Positions 37,051 to 45,897 of a DNA stretch of 64,000 bases are shown here, in pieces. Each line of letters starts with the position of its first letter. Positions within the stretch are counted from its first letter, which is position 1. Source of the DNA: Kushneria pakistanensis (GTDB lineage: Bacteria > Pseudomonadota > Gammaproteobacteria > Pseudomonadales > Halomonadaceae). Location of the stretch: the NCBI RefSeq assembly GCF_014652795.1, contig NZ_BMZM01000001.1:1116001-1180000 (forward strand). Reading direction: 5' to 3'. A model generated the notes under the pieces. It ran no database searches. It was not told the DNA's origin and saw only the letters and a list, made by a program, of their open reading frames with translations. The position numbers and the translations under genes were made by a program.

Positions 37051-37866
37051 ATGACGCTCGAAGAACGCCTTGAAGAGGCTACCCGCATCGCCCACGAAGC
37101 AGGACGTCGTATCAAGGCGGCACGCGAGGGAGGCAGCCTTCAACGCAACATCAAGCATGGCAATGAACTGGTCACCGACATCGATGTTGCCGTCGACCGC
37201 TATATCAGTGAGCAGCTGGACTCGCTGTTTCCGGGCGAGGCACGCCTGACCGAGGAGCTTTCACCGGATCGCCACGATCTCGGCGATGAAAAGCCCCTGT
37301 GGGTCGTGGACCCCATCGACGGCACCGTCAACTTTGCCCATGGCCATCACCATGTCGCGGTTTCCATCGCATGGGTCGACCGGGGACGTGTTCAGGTGGG
37401 CGTCGTCCACGCGCCCTTTCTGGAGGAGACCTTCACTTCGATTCGCGGCCGGGGAGCATGGTGCAACGATGAGCCGATCTCGGTCAGTGGCACACGCGAG
37501 CTTGATTCATCCCTGATTGGTACCGGCTTTCCGTATGATCGTGATGCCCGTTTTCCGCTGCTCAGACGCCTGCACGCCGTGCTGGAAAACTGCCGCGACA
37601 TTCGCCGCAACGGTGCTGCCGCACTCGATCTGTGCGCCGTAGCCTGTGGTCGACTGGATGGCTACTATGAAAGCAGCTCCCCCTGGGACTTTGCAGCGGG
37701 GCTTTTGATCGCCCGGGAAGCCGGCGCCCGTACCGGTCATGTCTATGAATGTCCGGAAGGCATTTCTGCCGAGCTTTATGGTGAAAACCTGCTGGTGTGT
37801 ACGCCGGAGATCTACTCACCCCTGAAAGCGCTGATCAAAAAGGCCGATAGCGGGCAGTACCGCTGA
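37051..37866 (+). CDS. Inositol monophosphatase family protein
   Basis: A 271-residue Mg2+-dependent phosphatase. The metal-binding motif is WVVDPIDGTVNFAHG, with the first-site acidic residues in EELSPDRHD, and the C-terminal signature SPWDFAAGLLIAREAGA. Typical substrates are inositol monophosphates or other sugar phosphates; a SuhB-like role in transcription is possible but the usual neighbours are absent. It follows regA by 53 bp and may share its transcript. Confidence 0.9.
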   Translation: MTLEERLEEATRIAHEAGRRIKAAREGGSLQRNIKHGNELVTDIDVAVDRYISEQLDSLFPGEARLTEELSPDRHDLGDEKPLWVVDPIDGTVNFAHGHHHVAVSIAWVDRGRVQVGVVHAPFLEETFTSIRGRGAWCNDEPISVSGTRELDSSLIGTGFPYDRDARFPLLRRLHAVLENCRDIRRNGAAALDLCAVACGRLDGYYESSSPWDFAAGLLIAREAGARTGHVYECPEGISAELYGENLLVCTPEIYSPLKALIKKADSGQYR

Positions 37867-37961
37867 TCTTCCGTCATCGGCAGCACTGATAGACCGGGTA
37901 AAGGTCATGATGTCTTTGCCCGGCCCGCTACGCTGGTCTGCACTGCCTGGAACCTACTGCC

Positions 37962-39770
37962 ATGCACTTTCTGCTTGAAGCCACCGTCATACTGGGGGCT
38001 GCCGTACTGGCGGTGCCGCTGTTTGCACGGTTCGGGCTGGGATCGATACTGGGTTATCTGTGTGCCGGTCTGATTCTGGGCCCTTCAATCAGCGGCTTTA
38101 TTGCCGACCCGGAATCCGTGCTGCACTTTTCCGAAATTGGCGTGGTCATGCTGCTGTTCGTGATCGGGCTGGAGCTGGAGCCTGCCCGGCTCTGGCGCCT
38201 GCGCGGACGCCTTTTCGGCCTTGGCAGCCTGCAGCTTTTTCTCACCGGCCTTTTACTCACACCGCTTGGGTTCATGCTGGGACTGGGACAGGCTGCCTCC
38301 ATCCTGCTCGGCCTGACGCTGGCGTTGTCCTCCACGGCCTTTGCCCTGCAGCTTCTTACCGACCATCAGCATCTTGCCAGTCCCCATGGCCAGACAGCCT
38401 TCGCCATCCTGCTGTTTCAGGACCTGGCCGTTATCCCCCTGCTGGCACTGCTGCCCGTGTTTGCCGGTAATTCGGATGTCGAAAACAACAATCTATGGCT
38501 GACGATCGGCACAACCACCGCCATCGTGGCCGCTACGCTGCTGGTGGGTCGCTTTATTTTTCCGCGGGTGCTGCGTCTCGTCGCTCGCAGCGAAGTTCAT
38601 GAAGTCTTTACGGCCGCGGCCCTGTTGATGGTGCTGGGGACAGCCTGGGTCATGGAGGAAGCCGGCCTTTCCATGGCGCTGGGCGCCTTTCTGGCCGGCG
38701 TATTGCTGGCAGATACACCCTATCGCCACGAGCTTGAAGCCAATATTGAACCCTTCAAGGGCATTCTGCTCGGTCTGTTCTTCATCTCGGTCGGCATGTC
38801 GGTCGACCTGGTGCTGGTCATGCACAATCTGCTGACCGTGCTGGGCATCACTGTCGCCATTCTGGTCGTCAAGATACTGGTGCTGTGTGTAATAGGTCTG
38901 ATTGCCCGTCTGCCTCGCCAGAACATTCCGCGCCTGGCTGCGGTGATCGCCCAGGGCGGCGAGTTCGATTTCGTGTTGTTAACCACGGCCGTGGCTGCCG
39001 GTGTCTTTGAACAGCGTATTGCCAGTCTGTGTATCGCGGCCGTGACGATTTCGATGGCCTGTACGCCCTTTCTTTACACACTGGGAAGTCGTCTCGGCAA
39101 TCGCCTGAAACCTGCAAGAAGCTGGGACAACCAGTTCCCCGATGATGACCCACCGGTGATCATTGCAGGCCTTGGGCGCTTTGGTCAGATGGTGGCACGC
39201 GTTCTCAAGATGCAGAACGTGCGCTTTACGGCGCTGGATCCCAACATTCGCCAGGTGGAATTCATCCGCCAGTTCGGCTCACGCATCTATTACGCCGATG
39301 CTACCCGGCTGGAACTTCTTCGCTCGGCGGGGCTTGATCGTGCCCGCATGCTGATCATCTGTGTGGATGACGAGCAGGCAGCACTGACCATTGCGCGTCT
39401 GGCGCGAGAAAATTATCCCGACCTGAGTATCCATGCCCGTGCCCGTAACCGCCATCATGCCTGGCGCCTGCAGGAGATGGGCGTGGAAGTCGTCGTACGG
39501 GAAACCTTTGCGGCCAGCCTTGAGCTGTCTCAGGAGGTGCTGGTCGGACTGGGCTATCCCAGCGCCAGCGCCAGTCAGGCGGTCAGGACCTTTCGCGATT
39601 TTGATATGCGTCTGTTTGAAGAGTCCTACCAGTATCGCAACGACAACGCCCAGCTGCTCGAAAGCGACCGGGCCGCCATGGAAGAGTTCTACAAGCTCTT
39701 TCAAAGCGAGGAAAGGCCCCAGCGGGATACCCCACGGCAGAAGCATCACGAGGAAGATGGCCCCGACTAG
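37962..39770 (+). CDS. KefB/KefC-type monovalent cation:proton antiporter
   Basis: A 602-residue CPA2 antiporter. The N-terminal membrane domain has about twelve helices (LLEATVILGAAVLAVPLFARFGLGSILGYLCAG at the start, a conserved LFQDLAVIPLLALLP). A TrkA-N (RCK) domain starts at VIIAGLGRFGQMVARVLKM (GxGxxG) and runs to about residue 520. It exports K+ or Na+ for H+, in detoxification or pH/osmotic control. No KefG-type ancillary gene adjoins it. The C-terminal tail is charged and probably disordered. Confidence 0.92.
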   Translation: MHFLLEATVILGAAVLAVPLFARFGLGSILGYLCAGLILGPSISGFIADPESVLHFSEIGVVMLLFVIGLELEPARLWRLRGRLFGLGSLQLFLTGLLLTPLGFMLGLGQAASILLGLTLALSSTAFALQLLTDHQHLASPHGQTAFAILLFQDLAVIPLLALLPVFAGNSDVENNNLWLTIGTTTAIVAATLLVGRFIFPRVLRLVARSEVHEVFTAAALLMVLGTAWVMEEAGLSMALGAFLAGVLLADTPYRHELEANIEPFKGILLGLFFISVGMSVDLVLVMHNLLTVLGITVAILVVKILVLCVIGLIARLPRQNIPRLAAVIAQGGEFDFVLLTTAVAAGVFEQRIASLCIAAVTISMACTPFLYTLGSRLGNRLKPARSWDNQFPDDDPPVIIAGLGRFGQMVARVLKMQNVRFTALDPNIRQVEFIRQFGSRIYYADATRLELLRSAGLDRARMLIICVDDEQAALTIARLARENYPDLSIHARARNRHHAWRLQEMGVEVVVRETFAASLELSQEVLVGLGYPSASASQAVRTFRDFDMRLFEESYQYRNDNAQLLESDRAAMEEFYKLFQSEERPQRDTPRQKHHEEDGPD

Positions 39771-39854
39771 GACACCGTTGCCTGACCCGATGACAGCCCA
39801 TGGCGCTGCTACGCTGGGAAGACCTTTTCCATGTCGACACAGGAGCGAAGCGCC

Positions 39855-40697
39855 ATGACACCATCCACGCCCCAGGAAACGCTCGAGATACTGGGCATCA
39901 GTGCCACAACATCTCCCGAACCACTCAGCGGTGGGGATATCGGTCAGGTCTGGCGCGTGACAACGCCGCAGGGGGATGTGCTGGTCAAGCATGCCAACCC
40001 GGCAGGGCTCGAGGCAGAAGCAGACGGCCTGAAAGCCCTGCTTGCGGCAGACACCGGCCTGATCATTCCGGAGATTGTGGGCGCGCTGCCGGGCGCGCTG
40101 GTCATGAGCTATCTGCCGCCCGCCCGGCCCGACCAAAAGGCACATGAGGCCTTCGGCCGCGGGCTTCGCGCCCTGCATGCCCATACCAGCACCGAGCACG
40201 GCTGGCATCGCGACAATTTCGCCGGTACCACACCACAGATCAACACCGGTCATGACGACGGGCGCGTTTTTCAGCGCGAGTGCCGTCTGCTGCCGCTGGC
40301 TGAACGATGCCTGCGGAAAAGGCGCATGGATCACACACTGTTCGATCAGCTCTCAAACGTTGCCAATGCGCTGGAGAGCTGGCTGCCAGACGCACCGGCA
40401 AGTCTGGTCCATGGTGATCTGTGGTCCGGCAATGTGCACTTCAGCACGCAGGGTCCTGCCCTGATAGACCCGGCCGTCTACCGCCACTACCCCGAAGCGG
40501 ATCTCGCCCTGCTGGAGCTTTTCGGCAGCCCCGCAGATGCCTTTTACGAGGCCTATTGGGATGGCGACACTCCCGATGACTGGCCGCGCCGACGCGCCCT
40601 TTTTCAGCTCTACCCGCTGCTGAATCATCTCTATATGTTTGGCGGCAGTTACGCTCAGGGCGTGCGCTCGGCCATGGCACAGCTGCCCGGGGCCTGA
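39855..40697 (+). CDS. Fructosamine kinase family protein
   Basis: A 280-residue kinase-fold protein of the fructosamine-3-kinase family (like E. coli YniA), thought to repair glycated proteins or phosphorylate small glycation products. The phosphate-transfer Brenner-like motif is SLVHGDLWSGNVHFS, followed by the metal-binding ALIDPAVYRHYPEADLALLELFG. The start at 39855 follows AGGAG at nine nt; an upstream ATG at 39831 is less likely. A stem (CCACTCA / TGAGTGG, 40722-40757) lies after the stop. Confidence 0.9.
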   Translation: MTPSTPQETLEILGISATTSPEPLSGGDIGQVWRVTTPQGDVLVKHANPAGLEAEADGLKALLAADTGLIIPEIVGALPGALVMSYLPPARPDQKAHEAFGRGLRALHAHTSTEHGWHRDNFAGTTPQINTGHDDGRVFQRECRLLPLAERCLRKRRMDHTLFDQLSNVANALESWLPDAPASLVHGDLWSGNVHFSTQGPALIDPAVYRHYPEADLALLELFGSPADAFYEAYWDGDTPDDWPRRRALFQLYPLLNHLYMFGGSYAQGVRSAMAQLPGA

Positions 40698-41112
40698 ACG
40701 TTACCACCCTGGCAATGACATCCACTCATTGGGGCAAACTCAAGCTCGAGTGAGTGGGATGCAGGAAGCGATACGGTATCAAAAAACGTCTTCAATCCTT
40801 CGAACCACAAACTGTACGCCAGGCGAGGCGCCGCCATTCCAACGGGCGCTGCTGTAGAAGTGCCTTTAGCGGTCGCCTGAGCACCGTTTCATGATCAAGA
40901 TGTGCCAATTCATAAAACATATCGAGATAACGGTATAAATTAAAAATCACAAGCCTGTTGTTACTCGTACCGCACCATCGGGGTTGGTGCTGCTGCAATT
41001 TCACCGGCAGACGGCCATGGCAGTGGCCAAGCCCGGCCTGCGTCATCCTTGTACTGGGCCCAACGCAGTCGATCCATTAGGATACGGGCACTGCAACAAG
41101 GATCAGGACACC
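40698..41112. other. Intergenic region before the envelope cluster
   Basis: About 415 bp. It holds a nested stem at 40722-40757 that may end the fructosamine kinase transcript and one GATAACGGTAT copy (40926) in an AT-rich patch. Rightward and leftward frames here (for example 40792-41046 reverse) lack recognisable features and are not called. The promoter of the acyltransferase operon should lie here. Confidence 0.5.
40926..40936 (+). repeat. GATAACGGTAT motif, copy 5
   Basis: An exact copy followed by AAATTAAAAATC, 176 bp before the acyltransferase start, in the most AT-rich part of the gap. Confidence 0.6.
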
Positions 41113-41991
41113 ATGGCATGGCTCAAGGGCATCATTAGTATCGTGCTGCTGGTCGGCAATACGCTTTTCTGGGGCATTCCGCTGGTGGTATTAAGTCTGC
41201 TCAAGCTGGCGCTTCCCTTTCGCGCAGTGCAAAGACAGCTACTCAAGGGACTCAACCGGATCGCCAGCCTCTGGATTGCAACCAATAATCTCTGGATACG
41301 CCACTGGCTCAAGCCGGATTGGCATATCTCGCTCCCACAGACGCTTTCCAGGGATCGTCACTGGCTCGTGATCGCCAATCATCGCAGCTGGACTGATGTC
41401 TTTGTCATGCTGTACGCCCTGCATGAGCACCTGCCCATGCCCCGTTTTTTCATCAAGCGTGAGCTCATCTGGGTGCCCATTCTCGGGCTGGCCTGGTGGG
41501 CGCTTGAATTCCCCATGATGCGTCGCTACTCCGCCAGCCAGCTTAAGCGTCGTCCACATCTGGCAAAACACGATCTGCGTGCCACTCAAAAACTGCTGAC
41601 CCATATCGACCGTACGCCTGTTACCATTTACAACTTTGCCGAAGGCACGCGTTTTACCCGGACCAAACATGAACAGCAGCAAAGCCCCTATCAACATCTG
41701 CTCAAACCCCGCGCCGGCGGCTGCGCTCAGGTCATGACCATGATGGGCCATGAACTCTCCGGTATCATCGATATCACCATTGACTACCAATACGGGCGGC
41801 CGCGCTTTAGGGATTTTCTGTGTGGACGAAGCGCCAGGATCTCCCTGATGGCAAGACGGCTGGACATTCCCGGCTGGATGCCTGGCGGGGATTACCTCAA
41901 TGACACGCATCACAGGGAACGCTTTCAGGCATGGATCAACGCACTATGGCAGGAAAAGGATCAGCAGCTCTCATGTACTACCGTTTCCTGA
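41113..41991 (+). CDS. PlsC-type acyltransferase (YihG-like)
   Basis: A 292-residue membrane acyltransferase. An N-terminal hydrophobic segment (about 5-35) precedes the HX4D motif in VIANHRSWTDVFVM and the acceptor-site motif NFAEGTRF. It resembles YihG, an E. coli lysophosphatidic acid acyltransferase with secondary specificity. It starts a run of four genes that overlap or abut, with the next start (41973) inside its last codons. Confidence 0.88.
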   Translation: MAWLKGIISIVLLVGNTLFWGIPLVVLSLLKLALPFRAVQRQLLKGLNRIASLWIATNNLWIRHWLKPDWHISLPQTLSRDRHWLVIANHRSWTDVFVMLYALHEHLPMPRFFIKRELIWVPILGLAWWALEFPMMRRYSASQLKRRPHLAKHDLRATQKLLTHIDRTPVTIYNFAEGTRFTRTKHEQQQSPYQHLLKPRAGGCAQVMTMMGHELSGIIDITIDYQYGRPRFRDFLCGRSARISLMARRLDIPGWMPGGDYLNDTHHRERFQAWINALWQEKDQQLSCTTVS

Positions 41992-42830
41992 TTCTTTTAG
42001 TGCTCCTTTTACTCGTCGGCTGCGCAGGTCGTAGCACCGGCGGTGGCGGTGAGGCGGGCTATGTCACCGTCCAGCGAGGGGATACCATGAGCGCCATTGC
42101 ACGCAAGGCAGGCATTCCCCTGTTGCGTCTGCAACGCTTCAATCCGGGTGTCAGGGCCAACGACATGCGTATCGGACAGCAGTTGATGCTGCCCGGGCGT
42201 CAGGAGCGCGCCCCGGGTGATGGCCAGTATCGCTACGCCGTCAGAAGCGGCGATACGCTGGGACGTATCGCCAGCCACTTTGCCACCTCCAGCAGCCGTA
42301 TCAGCGCTGCCAACCGCGGCATCGATCCCAACCGATTGCGTATCGGTCAGATGCTGACCGTCCCGGTCGGCAATGCCTCAGCCGCCGCTGCCTCTCGCGC
42401 TACCGGTACTGCAGGCGCTCAATCCACGCCAGCGCCAGCAAGCGCGCTGCCAAAGGGAGCTGGCCCATGGGCATGGCCCCTGCGTGGCGGCCAGGTGCAG
42501 CGCGAATTCGGCAAGGATGGTCGTGAAGCCCTGCAGCCCATGCTGATTTCCGCCGGCAGTGATCACACTGCCCGTGCCGTGGCATCCGGCACTGTGCGCT
42601 TTGCTGGCACCATGCGTCAGCTGGGCGGAGTCGTGATCATCCATCACGACAAGAACCTGCAAAGCGTGTATGCCCAGTGCGCGCAGATCAATGTCAGTAA
42701 TGGCCAAGGCATCAGCACAGGCACCCCAGTTTGTGAAGTACGGCGTGACGCTGGTACCGGTCGTCATGATCTTCTCTTTGATACACGCAATGCCGGACGT
42801 CCCTTTAATCCCAGGCAGATTATGCGATGA
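41973..42830 (+). CDS. LysM and M23/LytM-domain lipoprotein, catalytically degenerate
   Basis: A 285-residue lipoprotein: lipobox LLLVGC (lipidated Cys17), two LysM peptidoglycan-binding domains (about residues 30-74 and 87-131), an Ala/Ser/Pro linker, and a C-terminal M23-like domain (about 155-285). The M23 zinc motifs are altered: YAQC replaces Y-[AG]-H, and HDLLFDTR replaces the LHFEIR-type HxH end, so it should not cut peptidoglycan. This matches the NlpD/ActS type that activates amidases. The start ATG overlaps the acyltransferase by 19 bp. Confidence 0.88.
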   Translation: MYYRFLILLVLLLLVGCAGRSTGGGGEAGYVTVQRGDTMSAIARKAGIPLLRLQRFNPGVRANDMRIGQQLMLPGRQERAPGDGQYRYAVRSGDTLGRIASHFATSSSRISAANRGIDPNRLRIGQMLTVPVGNASAAAASRATGTAGAQSTPAPASALPKGAGPWAWPLRGGQVQREFGKDGREALQPMLISAGSDHTARAVASGTVRFAGTMRQLGGVVIIHHDKNLQSVYAQCAQINVSNGQGISTGTPVCEVRRDAGTGRHDLLFDTRNAGRPFNPRQIMR

Positions 42831-44059
42831 CACGCGACACAAGAACGTCACCTGATCGCCCCGTGACCGTCATCAATGATGACCATACTGGCATCCAACA
42901 CGATAGCGCCCGAGCATCTCTCAGGGTTGCCTTTGTCAGCGAAACCTGGGCGCCCGAGATCAATGGCGTCACGCACACGCTTGGCCACCTTTCGCGCCAC
43001 CTCAAAACGTGCGGGGCGTCCCTGCAGCTGATTCGCCCTCGCCCTCGGGAGTCCCATCATGACGCGCTCATGAGCGAGGAGCTGCAGGTGGGCGCCATTC
43101 CCATTCCGGACTACGACGGGGTCAGCATGGGATTTCCGGCCTCACGCAGAATTGCCGGGCTGTGGAAGACGCATCGCCCCGACGTGGTGTATATCGCCAC
43201 CGAAGGGCCGCTTGGTCTTTCTGCCCTTAACCAGGCGCGCAAAATGGGTATTCCCGTGATCAGCGGCTTTCATACCAATTTTGACCAGTACAGCCGACAC
43301 TACATCATGCTGAAAGTGCTCAGCCCGCTGGTAAGGCCCTTTCTTCGACGCTTTCATAACCGCTCGACCATGACCCTGGTACCGACCAAAGCCCAGGCTG
43401 ACAAACTCACCCAATATGGTTATGACAATGTTAAGGTGCTGAGTCGAGGGCTTGATTGTGAGCGTTTTTCGCCCCGCCAGCGTGACACTTCGCTGCGCGC
43501 CCAATGGGGCGCTGACGACGATACGCCTGTTGCCCTGCACGTCGGGCGCCTGGCGGCCGAGAAAAATGTGCTGCTGCTGATCGATACACTGGAGGCCATG
43601 CGCAAGCGTCAGCCGAATCTCAAGGCAGTGCTGGTGGGCGATGGGCCACAGCGCGCGCTGTTGGAAAAGCGCCTGCCCTGGGCACATTTCGCGGGCTTTC
43701 AACGCGATCAGGCGTTGGCCAGACATTATGCCAGCGCCGATATTTTCCTGTTTCCGTCACTATCGGAAACCTTTGGCAACGTTGTTACCGAGGCAATGGC
43801 CAGTGGACTTGCCGTTGCGGCCTTTGACTATGCCGCTGCAGGTGAGCTGATTTGTGAGGGTATACACGGTAAGCTTGCCGCCCCTGACAAACCGGCGCAG
43901 TTCATCGAGGCCGGTGTAGCACTTTGTGGCGACATGCCATCTGCCCGAAAGATGGGCCGTACTGCCTGTGAGCGGGTACACACACTGGGCTGGCCAAAGA
44001 TTGGCGATGCCTTTATTGACTATCTGCTTCAGGCACAGGAGGTGAACGATGGCAGGTGA
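42827..44059 (+). CDS. GT4-family glycosyltransferase
   Basis: A 410-residue retaining glycosyltransferase. After a 30-residue leader, the acceptor fold begins RVAFVSETWAPEINGVTHTLGHLSRHL. The donor region has LHVGRLAAEKNVLLL and the EX7E motif FPSLSETFGNVVTEAMASGLAV. It resembles enzymes that glycosylate lipid acceptors with GDP-mannose or UDP-hexose (PimB/MgtA and bacterial diacylglycerol glycosyltransferases). Exact donor and acceptor are unknown. Its ATG overlaps the previous stop (ATGA) and its end overlaps the PAP2 gene by 11 bp. Confidence 0.87.
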   Translation: MTRDTRTSPDRPVTVINDDHTGIQHDSARASLRVAFVSETWAPEINGVTHTLGHLSRHLKTCGASLQLIRPRPRESHHDALMSEELQVGAIPIPDYDGVSMGFPASRRIAGLWKTHRPDVVYIATEGPLGLSALNQARKMGIPVISGFHTNFDQYSRHYIMLKVLSPLVRPFLRRFHNRSTMTLVPTKAQADKLTQYGYDNVKVLSRGLDCERFSPRQRDTSLRAQWGADDDTPVALHVGRLAAEKNVLLLIDTLEAMRKRQPNLKAVLVGDGPQRALLEKRLPWAHFAGFQRDQALARHYASADIFLFPSLSETFGNVVTEAMASGLAVAAFDYAAAGELICEGIHGKLAAPDKPAQFIEAGVALCGDMPSARKMGRTACERVHTLGWPKIGDAFIDYLLQAQEVNDGR

Positions 44060-44618
44060 ACGACTTATTCCGGTATTCAAAAGGCTCGATACGCTGGAAT
44101 GGAAAGCGTGTAATCGGCTGGCCCGTCTTGGCGCCTATCGTCCGCTGCTTTTCGTATTGCGCTGGGCAAGCCGCCTGGGTGATGCCCCCGCATGGATTGT
44201 CATGTGCCTGAGTATCCCGCTGCTGACACAGTGGTGGTATGGCTGGTTTCTGGGGGTCTGCTTCGGTCTTTCAGCAGCCGTGGGCGGTATTCTCTATCGC
44301 CTGCTCAAGAATCGGCTGTGCCGTGAGCGTCCTTATATTTCCTTTGAAATCCCCTGCACCATGCCGCCGCTGGATCGCTACAGCTTTCCAAGCGGACATA
44401 CGCTTCATGCCGTGATGTTTACTACGCTGGCGGCCCTGTTCGTGCCTCAACTGCTGATTGTGGTCGCGCCCTTTGCCGTACTGGTCATGCTGTCGCGAGT
44501 CATCCTGGGCCTTCACTACATTACCGATGTGGCGGCCGGTGCGCTGATTGGTTTTGTGCTGGCGCACGGTACAGCGCTGGTCATCGTGGCCCTGCGCGGC
44601 ATGCTGTTTGGCATGTAG
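44049..44618 (+). CDS. PAP2-family membrane phosphatase
   Basis: A 189-residue membrane phosphatase with about five hydrophobic helices. All three motifs are intact: KNRLCRERP, FPSGHTLHAV and SRVILGLHYITD. Possible substrates are phosphatidic acid, phosphatidylglycerophosphate or undecaprenyl diphosphate. Overlap with the glycosyltransferase gene suggests a linked role, for example supplying diacylglycerol as acceptor (inference). A strong terminator at 44663 ends the operon. Confidence 0.88.
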   Translation: MAGERLIPVFKRLDTLEWKACNRLARLGAYRPLLFVLRWASRLGDAPAWIVMCLSIPLLTQWWYGWFLGVCFGLSAAVGGILYRLLKNRLCRERPYISFEIPCTMPPLDRYSFPSGHTLHAVMFTTLAALFVPQLLIVVAPFAVLVMLSRVILGLHYITDVAAGALIGFVLAHGTALVIVALRGMLFGM

Positions 44619-44662
44619 ATTCAAAACCGTCAGGGCACATTACCCGCCTGTGGCCTGCACTC

Positions 44663-44692
44663 AAGCCCTGCGTACTGACGCAGGGCTTTTTT
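44663..44692 (+). terminator. Intrinsic terminator after the envelope operon
   Basis: Stem AAGCCCTGCGT / ACGCAGGGCTT with a 4-nt loop followed by a T-run. It lies just before the gcvT stop on the other strand. Confidence 0.92.
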
Positions 44693-44698
44693 GTGGTT

Positions 44699-45814
44699 TC
44701 AGCCGCGATAATGCCGAGGCGTTACGAAGGGCATCGGTGTAATGGTCATGTCCAGCCGACGACCACGCACTTCTGCCTGTAGCGTCTGCCCAAGCTCATG
44801 GTACTCACGCTTGATATAGCCCATGGCCACGGGAGCGCCGACCGAAGGGCCGAACGTGCCCGAGGTTACTTCACCGACGGGATCACCTTTCATGTCATAC
44901 AGTTTGGCACCTTCTCGAACCGGCGCCCTGCCATTGGCCTTCAGCCCTGCTCTGACACACTCGGTGTCCTGATCATTTTGCTGGGTGAGGATGACATCCG
45001 CGCCCGGGAATCCACCCTCACGCTCGCCGCCCCGGCGTCGTGCCTTACCGATGGCCCAGCCCAGCGAGGCTTCAACGGGCGTGGTCTCCTTGTCCATGTC
45101 ATGGCCATAGAGGCAGAGCCCTGCTTCGAGGCGCAACGAGTCACGCGCACCCAGACCAATGGGCGCTACTTCCTCCTGATCCAGCAGCCATTCGGCAATG
45201 GCCATGGCGCCCTGGGCCGGAATCGACAGTTCAAAACCATCTTCTCCGGTATAGCCCGAGCAGCTGATCCACAATTCATGCCCCATGACATCAAAACGAC
45301 CATGCTGCATGAAGGTCAGATCGGCGGCTTCAGGACACAGCCTGCGCATCACTTCACGTGCCATGGGCCCCTGAAGCGCCAGCAGGGCGCGGTCCTCGAT
45401 GACCTCAAGCTCGCCCTCTTCTCCCAGGCCACTTCTCAGCAATGCAGCATCCGATGCACGGCAGGCAGCGTTAACGACCAGGTAAAGATGATCTCCGGCA
45501 TTGACCGCCATGAAATCATCATGGATACCACCGGTACTGCTGGTAAAAAGCCCGTAGCGCTGACGCCCGGGTGCAATCCCCACGGCATCAATGGGAGACA
45601 CCCGCTCCAGCGCATGTGCCGGCCGACTTCCACGAATCAGCATCTGCCCCATGTGGGAGACATCAAACAACCCACACTGGCTGCGCGTATGCTCATGCTC
45701 CCGCTTGATCCCCATGTCGAACTGGACAGGCATTTCGTAGCCGGCAAAGGGCACAAATTTAGCCCCGCGCTGTTGCCAGAGCGTATAAAGCGGCGTTCGA
45801 TGCAGGGTTGACAT
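44699..45814 (-). CDS. gcvT: Glycine cleavage system aminomethyltransferase (T protein)
   Basis: A 371-residue T protein that transfers the methylene group from aminomethyl-lipoyl H protein to tetrahydrofolate. It begins LHRTPLYTLWQQRGAKFVPFAGYEMPVQF, with CGLFDVSHMGQM, SGYTGEDGFELSIP, LEAGLCLYGHDMDKETTPVEA and GEVTSGTFGPSVG. Unlike E. coli gcvTHP, it is leftward, with gcvH-gcvP on the other strand 1.8 kb away. It follows the alsT-type gene by 83 bp. Confidence 0.96.
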   Translation of the reverse strand: MSTLHRTPLYTLWQQRGAKFVPFAGYEMPVQFDMGIKREHEHTRSQCGLFDVSHMGQMLIRGSRPAHALERVSPIDAVGIAPGRQRYGLFTSSTGGIHDDFMAVNAGDHLYLVVNAACRASDAALLRSGLGEEGELEVIEDRALLALQGPMAREVMRRLCPEAADLTFMQHGRFDVMGHELWISCSGYTGEDGFELSIPAQGAMAIAEWLLDQEEVAPIGLGARDSLRLEAGLCLYGHDMDKETTPVEASLGWAIGKARRRGGEREGGFPGADVILTQQNDQDTECVRAGLKANGRAPVREGAKLYDMKGDPVGEVTSGTFGPSVGAPVAMGYIKREYHELGQTLQAEVRGRRLDMTITPMPFVTPRHYRG

Positions 45815-45897
45815 AAATCCTCCAGACCCGATTCATGAATGAATACTGTTGACTGTTCATGGCCGTCATCTGCAACGGCCATGTACCCGCAGCCGAC

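Noticed and set aside
39279-40334. 351-codon minus-strand frame across the antiporter and fructosamine kinase
   Set aside because: It spans the ends of two sense genes with clear motifs and has none of its own.
40792-41046. 84-codon minus-strand frame before the acyltransferase
   Set aside because: No ribosome site or motif; it overlaps the likely promoter region.
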